DNA of 64,000 bases from Xanthomonas sp. F10 (GCF_014206815.1 NZ_JACHNP010000003.1:248001-312000), one strand, 5' to 3'. Shown: positions 8,269 through 17,711, counted from the stretch's first letter. The notes: generated by a model not told the origin, from the sequence alone. Program-made: numbers and translations.

Positions 8269-11200
8269 TCAGAACTTTGCGCCGATCTCGAAGGTCACGG
8301 TGCGCGGCACGTAGTTGATGTCGCCGGTGGTGTTCAAGCCGACATAGCTCGTATCCAGGCGTCCGCCGGTACCGAAGTAATTGCCGGTGCCGTCGGGACC
8401 GCCGTAGATGTAGCTGGAGTAGTTCTTGAAGTTGAAGGCGTTGAGCAGGTTCACGCGCGCCGTCAACTTGAAGTCGTTGTACACGGTGAAGTCCTTGGTC
8501 GCCTGGAAGTCGACCGTGCGGTAGCCCCAGATCTTGCCGCCGACCAGGAACTTGCCGCTGCCAGGAGGAACGAAGCCGATCTGCTGGCACGTCGCCCCAT
8601 CGGCATCGACCTTGCCATAGCAGGCAACGGTGTTGACCGGCTCGGGCGTGGCCAGCACCAGCTTGGCGCCGAAGGTCAGCCCCCACGGACCGTCGATCGA
8701 GCCGGAGGCGACGAAGCGGTGTGCCGACACCGCATCGGACTTCACGAACGGGTAGTCGTGGATGGTCGCCTTGTCGAACGCGTAGGGCTCGTCGATGTTG
8801 CGGTTCTGACGCGCGCTGGTGTGGGTGTAGGACAGGGTCAGACCCCAACCCGATTCCTTGGTGTACGGCTTGTCGGCCGACAGCAGCACCTGGCTGCTGC
8901 GCTGCTCCAGGCCGTTCATGCCCAGGATCGTGTTCTGGTAACCCGGCACCGGCTGACCCCAAGGCGCATTGCCGTCCTGGAAGTACGCGCCATTCGGGTA
9001 ACGGTTGATCAGCGACATGGCAAACCCGTCGTAGCTGAGCACACGCTGGAAGGTGACATCGGTCTGCCAGTCACCGATCTGGTTGGTGATACCGAGGCTA
9101 TATTGGTCGCTGTACGGCGTCTTCAGATGGTTGTTGAACATGAACAGCTCGGCGCTGCCGCTGACGCCGGGAATGGTGTTCAACTGATCCACGCCATTGA
9201 GGTAGCGCGGATCCCACGCGGTGCAGACGCGATCGGCGCGGTAGCACTGGCCGGTGGCCGGATTCTGGAAATACACCGCAACCGGCGACAGCGCCGCCTT
9301 GCTGGTCTCCAGCGCCAGCTGTTCGAACAGGTTGCGGTCGTAGGAGCGGCCGGCGCCACCGTGCAGGACCGAGCGCTCGTCGCCGAAGAAATCGTAGGAG
9401 AAGCCCAGGCGCGGCGCCCAGCCATCCTTGAAGTTCTTGCGGTTACGGCCGGTGCTGATGTAGTCGGCGACATTGATGCCGCTGGGCAGCAAGCGGTTGG
9501 CCCAGGGCTGACCCGGGTTGGCCGGATCGTTGGAGTACAGCGCGTCGACGAAAGCCTGCGAGGTGACGAAGTCGGTGTAGGCCGGGCTGTCCTCGTAGTC
9601 CCAGCGCACGCCGACGTTGATCATCAGCTTGTCGGTCGCCGCCCAGTCGTCCTGGATGTAGATGCCGTACTGCTTGGACGGCGACTCCACCGTGGCCTTC
9701 TGGCCCGGCGTGTTGTACGGCGCGACGTAGTCCACACGGTACGGGGTGGCTGCCACGCCATTGTTGTTGACCGCATAGCTGAACTGCGGGTTGAGCGCGG
9801 CCGCATCCTGCGAGGTCAGCTTGATGTCCTTGTAGCTGACGCCCATCTTGATGGTGTGCTCGCCGTGCCACTGGAAGCTGGTGAAGGTCAGGTCGTTCTG
9901 CAGGAACCAGCCCTTCTGACTCTTGCGCTGCACGTTCAGGCCACCAGCGGAGCCGGTTTCCAGGAAGGTGTACTCATCCACGTCAGTGGTGGAGCCGAGG
10001 CGCGGAGCCAGATACTTGTAGACGATGCCGTTGCCGATGCTCTTCGGATTCGGATTGTTTTCCGAGTCCTCGGTACCGACGATCAACTCGTTGAACCAGT
10101 TGTCGGCACTGTGCTGCCAACGGATATTGGCGCGCTTGTCCTTGTTGATCTTGTCGGTGCCGTGGTCCGGCGCACTGGTGCCGCCGACATTGCCGGTCTG
10201 GGTTTCGTCGCGGTACTGGCCGCTCAGTTCGATGCGGTCGCGATCGGTCGGCTCGAAATCGATCTTGCCGAAGTACAGATCCTCGCTGAACGGCATGTTG
10301 GCTGCGCCGTACTGGCTGGAGATGTTCGACGGCAGCAGGCCGATGTAAGGCTGCGCGTTGGCGTCGGCCTGCACACTCTTGGGCACCACGTTCTCCTTGC
10401 CTTCGTAGGCAACGAAGAAGTGCATGCGATCCTGGATGATCGGGCCGCCCAGGGCGAAGCCGTACTCCTTGGTCTGCGAATCGATCTTGCCGTTCTTTTC
10501 CTCGTCCGGACGCTTGTCGCGCAGATCCTGATCGGTGTAGCGGTAGAAGGCCTCGCCGTGGAACTCGTTGGTGCCGGACTTGGTGGCCGCGGTGATCGCC
10601 GCGCCGCTGATCTGGCCGTACTCCGCCTTGTAGTTGGAGGTGATGACCTTGTACTCGCCGATCGCCAGCTGCGGGAACGGATTGCCCTGGGTATCGCTCT
10701 GGCCGGCGATGCCGCCGCCCTTGACGTAGCTCTTCTGGCCGACGCCGTCGATGTACAGGTTGCCGGCGCTGGCATTGGACGCACCGCCGCGCAGCTTGGT
10801 GTTTCCGTTGCCATCGACCTGGAACACCATGCCCGGCACGGTGTCGGCGAATTCCAGGAAGTTGCGGGTGGCCTGCGGCAGCTGCTGGATCTGGTGCAGC
10901 GACACCACGTTGCCCACTTCCGAGGTCTTGACGTCCTTCAGCAGCGGCGCGCTGACGGTGACGGTATCCAGGGTGGTCGCGTCGCCACCTGCCGCCGGCG
11001 CGGTGCCGGTGAAATCGACGGTGGACGAGGAGGCCACTTGCAGCGTCACCGTCTGGGTCACGCCGTTGACCTCGACCTTGTAGGTGCCCGGCGGCAGGCC
11101 GACCACGGTGTAGTTGCCGTTGGCGGCGACAGGCGCGCGGCGCACCGAGCCGGTGGCGATGTTGGTGACGGTGACCTCGGTGCCGGCCTGGGCGGCGGCG

Positions 11201-11328
11201 ACTTGGCCGCGCAGGGTGGCGCTGCTGGACTGCGCCATCGCCGGCATCGTGGCGAACAGGCAGGTGGCCAGCGCGCAGCACAGCAGGCTGCGTGCGGGCA
11301 GGTTGGAGGCGGAACGCGATTTCTTCAT
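8269..11328 (-). CDS. Oar-like TonB-dependent outer-membrane receptor
   Basis: A 1,019-residue outer-membrane receptor. After a signal peptide (CCALATCLFATMPAMAQ) comes a carboxypeptidase-regulatory-like domain (SATLRGQVAAAQAGTEVTV to GLPPGTYKVEV, residues about 35-100), then a plug (LDTVTVSAPL, LRGGASNASAGNLYIDGVG) and a large barrel ending in EIGAKF with terminal Phe. This domain order is that of Oar/CarboxypepD_reg receptors, which take up sugars, peptides or siderophores using TonB energy. GGGAGGG lies about 10 bases before the chosen ATG. It sits between a LacI regulator and a halogenase-like gene, suggesting a carbohydrate-type substrate (inference). Confidence 0.93.
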   Translation of the reverse strand: MKKSRSASNLPARSLLCCALATCLFATMPAMAQSSSATLRGQVAAAQAGTEVTVTNIATGSVRRAPVAANGNYTVVGLPPGTYKVEVNGVTQTVTLQVASSSTVDFTGTAPAAGGDATTLDTVTVSAPLLKDVKTSEVGNVVSLHQIQQLPQATRNFLEFADTVPGMVFQVDGNGNTKLRGGASNASAGNLYIDGVGQKSYVKGGGIAGQSDTQGNPFPQLAIGEYKVITSNYKAEYGQISGAAITAATKSGTNEFHGEAFYRYTDQDLRDKRPDEEKNGKIDSQTKEYGFALGGPIIQDRMHFFVAYEGKENVVPKSVQADANAQPYIGLLPSNISSQYGAANMPFSEDLYFGKIDFEPTDRDRIELSGQYRDETQTGNVGGTSAPDHGTDKINKDKRANIRWQHSADNWFNELIVGTEDSENNPNPKSIGNGIVYKYLAPRLGSTTDVDEYTFLETGSAGGLNVQRKSQKGWFLQNDLTFTSFQWHGEHTIKMGVSYKDIKLTSQDAAALNPQFSYAVNNNGVAATPYRVDYVAPYNTPGQKATVESPSKQYGIYIQDDWAATDKLMINVGVRWDYEDSPAYTDFVTSQAFVDALYSNDPANPGQPWANRLLPSGINVADYISTGRNRKNFKDGWAPRLGFSYDFFGDERSVLHGGAGRSYDRNLFEQLALETSKAALSPVAVYFQNPATGQCYRADRVCTAWDPRYLNGVDQLNTIPGVSGSAELFMFNNHLKTPYSDQYSLGITNQIGDWQTDVTFQRVLSYDGFAMSLINRYPNGAYFQDGNAPWGQPVPGYQNTILGMNGLEQRSSQVLLSADKPYTKESGWGLTLSYTHTSARQNRNIDEPYAFDKATIHDYPFVKSDAVSAHRFVASGSIDGPWGLTFGAKLVLATPEPVNTVACYGKVDADGATCQQIGFVPPGSGKFLVGGKIWGYRTVDFQATKDFTVYNDFKLTARVNLLNAFNFKNYSSYIYGGPDGTGNYFGTGGRLDTSYVGLNTTGDINYVPRTVTFEIGAKF

Positions 11329-11417
11329 GACAAAAGCCCTCCCAGGGCGGTAAACGGGATCGTTGTTGTGTTCTTCTAGGTGGTGCAAAAACGACATCGG
11401 TGCTGCATGCGTCGGTG

Positions 11418-12473
11418 TCAGTCCATGGCGGTCCCCCGCTGGGCACTGGAAGCACGAACGATGAGTTGCGGGGCGATCGCGCCGGCCGACGCTGCCGCCG
11501 CCGCGGCGTGCGGCTCCAGCGCGGCGAGCAGCAACTGCATGGCGCGGGCGCCGAAGCCGGCGATGTCCACGCGCATGGTCGTCAGGGCCGGATGCACGTA
11601 ACGTGCCATCGGCACGTCGTCGAAGCCGGCCAGGGCGATGTCCTCGGGCACGCGCAGCCCGGCATGGGTGAAGGCGAACAGGCAGCCCAGCGCCATCATG
11701 TCGTTGGCGGCGAACACCACGTCCGGCCGCTGGCCCTGCAGCAGGGCTTCGCCGGCGCGGTAGCCGGAGGCCTCGTCGAAGGCGCCGGGCAGCACCAGCG
11801 GCGCCACCTGCGGGGAGCGCTCGCGCAGTTCGTCGCGGTAGCCGCGCAGGCGCTCGCGCGCGTCGAAGTTGTCGTCCGGCCCGGCGATGAAGGCGATGCG
11901 GCGATGGCCCACGTCCAACAGGTGGCGGGTCATCGCGCGCGCGCCGCCGTAGTTGTCGACGTTGAGCACCTGCGCATCGCCGAAGCGCTCGGCGCAGTTC
12001 ATCAGCACTGCCGGCAGCGTGCCGGGCAGCATGTCGGCCGGATCCTCGGCATCGCTGGCCAGGGACGGCGACATGATCAGCAGGCCGTCGACGCGGCCGG
12101 GCATGCGCCGCACCGCCAGCCGCTGCTGCTCCGGTTCGCCGTGGTAGCTGGACACCAGCAGGTGCAGGCCGCGCTCGCGCGCCACCGTGTCGATGCCGCG
12201 GATCAGTTCGGAGAAGAACTCGCCGTGCAGGTCCGGCAGCACCACGCCGATGGTGTGGGTGCGGCGGCTGCTCAGGCTGCGCGCGGCGTGGTGCGGCACG
12301 TAGTGCAGGGTGCGCGCGGCTTCCAGCACCCGCGCGCGCACCGTTTCGGCCACGTGCTGGTGGCCGTTCATGGTGCGCGAGACGGTGGCCACCGAGACGT
12401 TGGCCAGCCGCGCCACGTCCTTGATGGTGATGTTGGCGCGCGGATCCGGCGCCGGGACAGGCGGCGGGCTCAC
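11418..12473 (-). CDS. LacI family transcriptional regulator
   Basis: A 351-residue repressor. The N-terminal HTH is ITIKDVARLANVSVATVSRT with the hinge helix HAARSLSSRRTHTIGVVLPD, followed by a periplasmic-binding-protein-like sugar domain (VDGLLIMSP, HRRIAFIAGP, DVVFAANDMMALG, DIALAGFDDVP). It begins with GTG overlapping the stop of a small upstream ORF (GTGA), so the two are probably cotranslated. It lies 90 bases upstream of the TonB receptor gene on the same strand and is its probable regulator. A LacI-family operator upstream suggests autoregulation. Confidence 0.92.
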   Translation of the reverse strand: MSPPPVPAPDPRANITIKDVARLANVSVATVSRTMNGHQHVAETVRARVLEAARTLHYVPHHAARSLSSRRTHTIGVVLPDLHGEFFSELIRGIDTVARERGLHLLVSSYHGEPEQQRLAVRRMPGRVDGLLIMSPSLASDAEDPADMLPGTLPAVLMNCAERFGDAQVLNVDNYGGARAMTRHLLDVGHRRIAFIAGPDDNFDARERLRGYRDELRERSPQVAPLVLPGAFDEASGYRAGEALLQGQRPDVVFAANDMMALGCLFAFTHAGLRVPEDIALAGFDDVPMARYVHPALTTMRVDIAGFGARAMQLLLAALEPHAAAAAASAGAIAPQLIVRASSAQRGTAMD

Positions 12474-12793
12474 CAGCGTGCCTCCAGGGTCCGGAACGTG
12501 GTGGACAGGGTCAGCCGGCCGGCGCGGTACCGGTCGGACCTACGCGTGGCGCCGCGCTGGCGCGGCGCGAAGGGCGTGGTGGCGGCGCCGAGCGGCGCAT
12601 GGGACGAACACGCTGCGTGCCATTGCGCACGCGGCGGCAGGCGGCCGTCCTGCGCCTGCACCGGGCCCGTCATCGCACGTCCGCACAGGACTGCAGACAA
12701 CACCCAGGCGCAGCGGCGCGCGCCACCGTGACCGAGCACTCGGATGATCTCTGACGAATATCGCACTGGGTCCCCCGGCCAGCACCGCCTCAA
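12470..12793 (-). CDS. Small hypothetical ORF coupled to lacI, possibly a remnant
   Basis: A 107-codon frame that ends in a GTGA overlap with the LacI start. It contains a weak signal-peptide-like run (CAWVLSAVLCGRAMTGPVQA) and then an Arg-rich sequence with no family I recognise. The stop/start overlap and the operator just upstream argue that it is expressed; the unusual composition argues that it is the remaining N-terminus of a larger secreted protein or only a leader. The start is uncertain. Confidence 0.35.
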   Translation of the reverse strand: MRRCWPGDPVRYSSEIIRVLGHGGARRCAWVLSAVLCGRAMTGPVQAQDGRLPPRAQWHAACSSHAPLGAATTPFAPRQRGATRRSDRYRAGRLTLSTTFRTLEARW

Positions 12794-12820
12794 TCGAGGT
12801 GGGCGGACGTTAGCAGCAAC

Positions 12821-12834
12821 TGCAAGCGGTTACA
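12821..12834. promoter_or_regulatory. LacI-family operator
   Basis: TGCAAGCGGTTACA matches the palindromic consensus TGNAANCGNTTNCA of LacI/GalR-type regulators at every fixed position. It lies upstream of the small ORF and lacI on the minus strand, in the position expected for an autoregulatory operator. A second, degenerate dyad (GTTGCAAC) lies about 10 bases away. Confidence 0.65.
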
Positions 12835-13048
12835 TGATGCGTTGCAACATGTGCAATCCCCTGGCACGTCTGGCGATACGCCGACATGCCTGTCCCGGGG
12901 TGCCCGGGCCGGGTCATGAAATGTCCCGCCGCGACAGCCGCCGCCCCCAAACGCCTGCGGGTCGCCCCGCACCGCTACCCGCCCGGCTTGCCGGAATCGC
13001 CCGCGCCCAGCAAGATGCGGAACGTTTTGGGGAACGAGCCCGTACCGT

Positions 13049-13987
13049 ATGTCGTCCTGCCCGACCCGGGTCATCTCCTCACGCGCGCTGTGCGTCCTGC
13101 TGTTGGCGATGCTCGCCCTGGCCATGGGCGGATGCAAGCGCACGCCCGCCGAACTGCCCGGCGCCAGCGCCGAGCCGGCCGCGGCGGTGCGCACGCTGGC
13201 GCATGCGCTGCAGCGCAACGACCTGCTCGGTTACGCCCAGGCCGCGGTGCCGCCGGCCCAGTACAAGCGCCTACAGCAGGCCTGGAACGAGGACCGCAGC
13301 CGCTGGCCGTTGACCGAACTGCCGCTGGCCGAACGCCTGCCCGAGGTGCTCGACACCCTCGCCGCGCCGGACGCCGAGCGCCAGCTGCAACGCGCCTTCG
13401 ACGCGCAGTTCGGCGGCCAGGCGGCGAGCCTGAAGCAGGCGGCGCACTCGCTGGGCCTGTTCGGCGTGCAGTTCCTGCGCAACCAGGGCCACTACACGCC
13501 CGAGCAGCGTGGCCACTACGTGCAACTGGTGCAGGCGCTGAGCGCCTGGGCCGCGCGCGCGCCGTTGTCCGAGCGCAAGCGCGCCCAGGCGGCGATCGCG
13601 CGGCTGTGCGCGGGCGCGCGCCGGACCGGCGTGCGCAGCGATGCGGACCTGCGCAAACTGGGCATGGACGAGAGCCTGCGCCGGCTGGGCCCGTTCCTGG
13701 CCGACCTCAAGGCGGTGCTGGCCGACTACGGCCTGGACCTGGACGCCAGCGCCGGCGCGCTGCGCACCGGCCTGGTCAACCAGCAGGGCGACCAGGCCGT
13801 GGCGCGCATCCAGTACCCGCTGGACGGCGAACAGATCGACACCACCGCGGTGCTGGTGCGCCGCGACGGGCACTGGTATCTGCGCGACACCCTCCGCGAG
13901 GTGGATGCGTTGCTGGCGGCCAGCGCCAGCCCCCCCGCCCCGGCCGCGGCACGCGCCGCCGACCCCGCCCCGCCGGCTAAGCGATAA
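13049..13987 (+). CDS. Putative lipoprotein of unknown function
   Basis: A 312-residue protein with a signal peptide ending in the lipobox LAMGGC (Cys about residue 29). The mature part is mostly helical and rich in Ala, Arg and Leu (VRTLAHALQRNDLLGYAQAAV; ADLKAVLADYGLDLD) and ends with a beta-like segment (AVARIQYPLDGEQIDTTAVLV, DGHWYLRD) and a Pro/Ala tail. I do not recognise a named family. Its stop overlaps the first in-frame ATG of the plsB frame (TAATG), so the genes are at least contiguous. The start is the only one giving a normal signal peptide, but its ribosome-binding site is weak. Confidence 0.8.
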   Translation: MSSCPTRVISSRALCVLLLAMLALAMGGCKRTPAELPGASAEPAAAVRTLAHALQRNDLLGYAQAAVPPAQYKRLQQAWNEDRSRWPLTELPLAERLPEVLDTLAAPDAERQLQRAFDAQFGGQAASLKQAAHSLGLFGVQFLRNQGHYTPEQRGHYVQLVQALSAWAARAPLSERKRAQAAIARLCAGARRTGVRSDADLRKLGMDESLRRLGPFLADLKAVLADYGLDLDASAGALRTGLVNQQGDQAVARIQYPLDGEQIDTTAVLVRRDGHWYLRDTLREVDALLAASASPPAPAAARAADPAPPAKR

Positions 13988-13988
13988 T
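13983..13988 (+). promoter_or_regulatory. -10 element placed for a leaderless plsB transcript
   Basis: GATAAT ends 7 bases before the second in-frame ATG of plsB, the spacing expected if transcription starts on that ATG. It overlaps the end of the upstream lipoprotein gene. Confidence 0.4.
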
Positions 13989-13995
13989 GGCCCCG

Positions 13996-16656
13996 ATGCC
14001 AGAACAAAATCCCCTCCCGTTCCCCGACGACGCCGCGGCCGCACGCGCGGCCGACGCGGCACTTGCGCCCGCCGACGCCTCCCCGGCCGACCCCGGCGCT
14101 GCCTCTTCCTCCACCGCCGCCTCCGCCCTGCCGGTGGCGGCGACCACCGCGCGCCAGGCCAAGGGGCCGCTGTGGGCGCGCCTGCTCGGCCGCCTGGCCG
14201 ATCCCTGGCTGGGCCTGAAGATCGAACCGGCCGAGCCCGGCCAGTACAACGCCGGCCGCCCGGTGGTGTACGTGCTGGAGGACTACGGCCTGTCCAACGC
14301 GCTGATCCTGGACAAGGCCTGCCGCGAGTCCGGCCTGCCCTCGCCGCTGGTGCCGCTGCCCGGCGACCCGCTGGGCCGCAAGCGTGCCTACCTGGCGCTG
14401 TCCCGGCGCAGCAGCAACCACGCGCTGCTGCCGGAGCAGCGCGGCGCCAAGACCCACTCCGACTCGCTGGCCAAGCTGCTGCAGGCGCACCGCCTGCGCC
14501 CGGACCTGGACATCCACCTGGTGCCGGTATCCATCTTCGTCGGCCGCGCCCCGGACAAGCAGAGCGGCTGGTTCGCCGTGCTGTTCTCGGAAAACTGGGC
14601 GCTGGTGGGCAGCTTCCGGCGCCTGCTCGGCGTGCTGCTCAACGGCCGCAGCACCATCGTGCGCTTTGCCCCGCCGGTGTCGATGCGGCAGACGGTGGAG
14701 GAAGGGCTGCCGCCCGAGCGCACCGTACGCAAGCTGCAGCGCGTGCTGCGCACCCACTTCCGGCGCATCCGCGAGGCGGTGATCGGCCCCGACCTGTCGA
14801 CCCGGCGCCTGCTGGTGGACCAGGTGCTGGCCGCCGAGCCGGTGCGCGAGGCGATCGCCGCGCAGGCCAAGCGCGACAACAGCAAGCCGGTGGACGCCTG
14901 GCGCAAGGCGCATGCCTACGCCTGGGAGATCGCCGCCGACTATTCCAGCCCGGTGGTGCGCTCGGCCAGCTTCCTGCTCACCCACGTCTGGAACCGCATC
15001 TACGCCGGTGTGCTGGTCCACCACCTGGACAAGCTCAAGGACGCCGCGCCCGGGCACGAAGTGATCTACGTGCCCAGCCACCGCAGCCACATGGACTACC
15101 TGCTGCTGTCCTACCTGCTGTACGAACGCGGCATCGTGCCGCCGCACATCGTGGCCGGCATCAACCTCAACCTGCCGGTGGTCGGCACCCTGCTGCGCAA
15201 GGGCGGCGCGTTCTTCATCCGCCGCTCGATCAAGGGCAACGCGCTGTACTCGGCGGTGCTCAGCGAATACGTGGCGCAACTGGTGGCCGGCGGCTACTCG
15301 ATCGAGTACTTCGTCGAAGGCGGACGCTCGCGCACCGGCCGGCTGCTGCAGCCCAAGGGCGGCATGATCGCGATGACCCTGCGCGCGTTCCTGCGCCAGC
15401 CGCGCAAGCCGGTGCTGTTCCAGCCGATCTACGTCGGCTACGAGAAGCTGATGGAAGGCAACAGCTACCTCGACGAGCTCAGCGGCCGGCCCAAGGAAAA
15501 GGAATCGATCTGGGCGCTGCTGTGGGGCATCCCCAAGGTGCTCAAGCAGAACTACGGCCAGGTGGTGGTGAACTTCGGCGAGCCGATCGCGCTGAGCCAG
15601 ATGCTGGCGCAGCGCGCGCCGGAGTGGGACGGCCGCCCGCTGGGCGAGGACGAGAAGCCGGCCTGGCTGAGCGGCACCGTCGATGCGCTGGCGCAGCAGA
15701 TCCAGGTCCACATCAACGCCGCGGCCGACGTCAATCCGGTCAACCTGCTGGCGCTGGCGCTGCTGTCCACGCCCAAGCACGCCATGGGCGAGGCCGACCT
15801 GATCGCGCAGATCGAACTGTGCAAGAAGCTGCTGGCGGAACTGCCGTACTCGGACCGGGTCACGGTGACCCCGCACTCGCCCGAGCGCATCATCGCCCAC
15901 GCCGAAGAGATCAACGTGCTCACCCGCACGCCGCATCCGCTCGGCGACGTGCTCAGCGTCAATGGCGACAACGCGGTGTTGCTGAGCTACTTCCGCAACA
16001 ACGTGCTGCACCTGTTCACCGCCTCCTCGTGGGTGGCGTGCTGCTTCCAGAACAACCGTCGCATGAGCCGCACCGGCCTGCTGCGGCTGGGCCGCACCGT
16101 GTACCCGTTCCTGCAGGCGGAACTGTTCCTGCCGTGGAGCGAGGAGCAGTTTGCCGAGCGCATCGAACGCACCATCGAGGTGTTCGTGCGCGAAGGCCTG
16201 CTGCTGCAGCTCAACGAGGACGACGGCAGCGTGCTGGCGCGCAACACCGGCCAGACCGACGAGGTGTTCCGCCTGCGCGCCATCGGCCACTCGCTGCAAC
16301 AGGCGTTCGAGCGCTATTACATCGCCATCTCGGTGCTGGTGAAGAACGGCCCGGGCAAGCTCGGTGCCGGCGAACTGGAGAGCCTGTGCCAGCAGGCCGC
16401 GCAACGCCTGAGCCTGCTGTACGCACCGGCCGCGCCGGAGTTCTTCGACAAGACCCTGTTCCGCGGCTTCATCCAGAAGCTGCGCGAGCTGAAGCTGGTG
16501 TGGCCGGACGAGAACAGCAAGCTGGTGTTCGACGAACGGCTGGATGCGTGGGCGAAGGATGCCAAGTTCATTCTTGGCCGCGAGTTGCGCCACACCATCG
16601 AGCGGGTCAGCCCGGAGGCGGCGAAGGTGGAGGAGCCGCCGGCTCCGCAGGATTGA
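13996..16656 (+). CDS. plsB: Glycerol-3-phosphate 1-O-acyltransferase
   Basis: An 886-residue inner-membrane-associated enzyme that acylates sn-glycerol-3-phosphate at position 1, the first step of phospholipid synthesis. Acyltransferase motifs are all visible: VPSHRSHMDYLLLSYLLY (HX4D), GGAFFIRRSIKGNALYSAVL, FVEGGRSRTGRLLQPKGG and KPVLFQPIYVGYEKL. Length is close to the 807-residue E. coli enzyme plus an Ala-rich N-terminal extension. An in-frame ATG lies 9 bases upstream; I prefer this one because a GATAAT box sits 7 bases before it, giving a leaderless mRNA with start MPEQNPLPFP. Confidence 0.95.
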   Translation: MPEQNPLPFPDDAAAARAADAALAPADASPADPGAASSSTAASALPVAATTARQAKGPLWARLLGRLADPWLGLKIEPAEPGQYNAGRPVVYVLEDYGLSNALILDKACRESGLPSPLVPLPGDPLGRKRAYLALSRRSSNHALLPEQRGAKTHSDSLAKLLQAHRLRPDLDIHLVPVSIFVGRAPDKQSGWFAVLFSENWALVGSFRRLLGVLLNGRSTIVRFAPPVSMRQTVEEGLPPERTVRKLQRVLRTHFRRIREAVIGPDLSTRRLLVDQVLAAEPVREAIAAQAKRDNSKPVDAWRKAHAYAWEIAADYSSPVVRSASFLLTHVWNRIYAGVLVHHLDKLKDAAPGHEVIYVPSHRSHMDYLLLSYLLYERGIVPPHIVAGINLNLPVVGTLLRKGGAFFIRRSIKGNALYSAVLSEYVAQLVAGGYSIEYFVEGGRSRTGRLLQPKGGMIAMTLRAFLRQPRKPVLFQPIYVGYEKLMEGNSYLDELSGRPKEKESIWALLWGIPKVLKQNYGQVVVNFGEPIALSQMLAQRAPEWDGRPLGEDEKPAWLSGTVDALAQQIQVHINAAADVNPVNLLALALLSTPKHAMGEADLIAQIELCKKLLAELPYSDRVTVTPHSPERIIAHAEEINVLTRTPHPLGDVLSVNGDNAVLLSYFRNNVLHLFTASSWVACCFQNNRRMSRTGLLRLGRTVYPFLQAELFLPWSEEQFAERIERTIEVFVREGLLLQLNEDDGSVLARNTGQTDEVFRLRAIGHSLQQAFERYYIAISVLVKNGPGKLGAGELESLCQQAAQRLSLLYAPAAPEFFDKTLFRGFIQKLRELKLVWPDENSKLVFDERLDAWAKDAKFILGRELRHTIERVSPEAAKVEEPPAPQD

Positions 16657-16695
16657 GGCGGCAGTTGCACCTGCAGTGGTAATGCGGTGAGATCC

Positions 16696-16716
16696 TGGCG
16701 CGTGGCGACGCGCCAA
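16696..16716. repeat. Short hairpin repeat, copy 1
   Basis: TGGCGCGT-GGCG-ACGCGCCA is a perfect 8-bp stem with a 4-base loop. A near-identical copy lies about 1 kb downstream on the other side of the DUF2884 gene, and a weaker relative (GGCGGGTGGCGACGCGGCA) lies at about 16748-16766. Confidence 0.65.
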
Positions 16717-16841
16717 ACACAAGGGCGCCCTGGTATCACTGCGGCGCGGCGGGTGGCGACGCGGCACAGTGACTTCCGACACGCGACCGTGGCCCTGTGC
16801 GGCCCGAGCATGCTCCAGACTCCCTGCTGCGGGTTCCGGCG

Positions 16842-17711
16842 ATGCGCACAGCTCCTCTCTTCGCTCTGTTGCTGCTTGCCGCCTCCAGCGGGCCCGCGTG
16901 GGCCGATCAGGGCGACGATGGCGGCAAGCACGACCATCGGCCGCAGGTGTCCTCGCGCCAGTGCGGCCTGAGTACGCCGTTCAACGTGCTGGCCGACAGC
17001 GGCGGCATCTGGCTCACCCGCAGCGGTGGCGACGGGCCGCGCGAGATCTTCTTCCATGCCGGCAAATTGAGCGTGGATCACCGGGTGCAGCAGGTCGGGG
17101 ACGCCGATGCGCAACGGCTGCTGGAGATGGAACGCGAAACGCGCGCGCTGATGCCGCAGGTGGCCGACCTCTCGCACGAGGTGGTCGATCTCAGCTACGA
17201 CGTGCTCGGCTCGGTCGTGGAGATGCTGACCGGCAGCGCCGGCAACGCGCGCAAGATCGAACGGCTGCGCACGCACGCCAACGCCTACGTCGACGGAACG
17301 CTCGGCAAGGGGCGGTGGGACCAGGAGGCGTTCGACGGCCGGTTCGAAGACTATGTGGAGACGCAGGCGGAGCGCTTCGTGGGCAGCATCACCCGTCACG
17401 TGCTCTGGCAGGTCATGACGGGCCGTGGGGACGCCATCGGCGACCGCGCCGAGCGCATGGATGCGGCCCTCGAGGCCCGGCTGGATGCGCGCAGCAAGGG
17501 GATCGAAACCAAGGCGCAGGCGCTGTGCGCGCGGGTGGTGCGGCTGGATCAGCTGCAACAGGCGCTGGAGTACCGCTACCGCGGCCAGCCCCTGCGCCTG
17601 CTCGCCGCCTCCGAGGACGGTGCGACGGGACAAAGCAGCGCCGCCCTCGTCGGCACCGACGATACGCCGCGGAGCAATGCGGTCACGGTGCCGTCGGTCC
17701 CAACGCATTGA
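16842..17711 (+). CDS. DUF2884 family periplasmic protein
   Basis: A 289-residue protein with a clear Sec signal peptide (LFALLLLAASSGPAWA). The mature part (QCGLSTPFNVLADSGGIWL, then FFHAGKLSVD and a helical C-terminal half with VQQVGDADAQRLLEMERETR) matches the DUF2884/YggN layout: a short beta region followed by helices. Function unknown; probably periplasmic. An in-frame ATG 45 bases upstream would spoil the signal peptide. The gene is alone on its strand and is bracketed by two copies of a short hairpin repeat. Confidence 0.8.
   Translation: MRTAPLFALLLLAASSGPAWADQGDDGGKHDHRPQVSSRQCGLSTPFNVLADSGGIWLTRSGGDGPREIFFHAGKLSVDHRVQQVGDADAQRLLEMERETRALMPQVADLSHEVVDLSYDVLGSVVEMLTGSAGNARKIERLRTHANAYVDGTLGKGRWDQEAFDGRFEDYVETQAERFVGSITRHVLWQVMTGRGDAIGDRAERMDAALEARLDARSKGIETKAQALCARVVRLDQLQQALEYRYRGQPLRLLAASEDGATGQSSAALVGTDDTPRSNAVTVPSVPTH

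Noticed and set aside
7876-11379. 1,167-codon plus-strand open frame opposite the TonB receptor
   Set aside because: Translation is low-complexity Val/Arg/Gly without domains; the minus strand encodes a complete receptor with signal peptide and terminal Phe.
12744-13313. Plus-strand frame upstream of the lipoprotein gene
   Set aside because: Arg/Pro/Ala-rich and running into the lipoprotein gene in another frame; no domain and no ribosome-binding site.
13726-16782. 1,018-codon minus-strand open frame opposite plsB
   Set aside because: Composition (His, Gln, Val, Arg) is typical of an antisense shadow; all acyltransferase motifs are on the plus strand.
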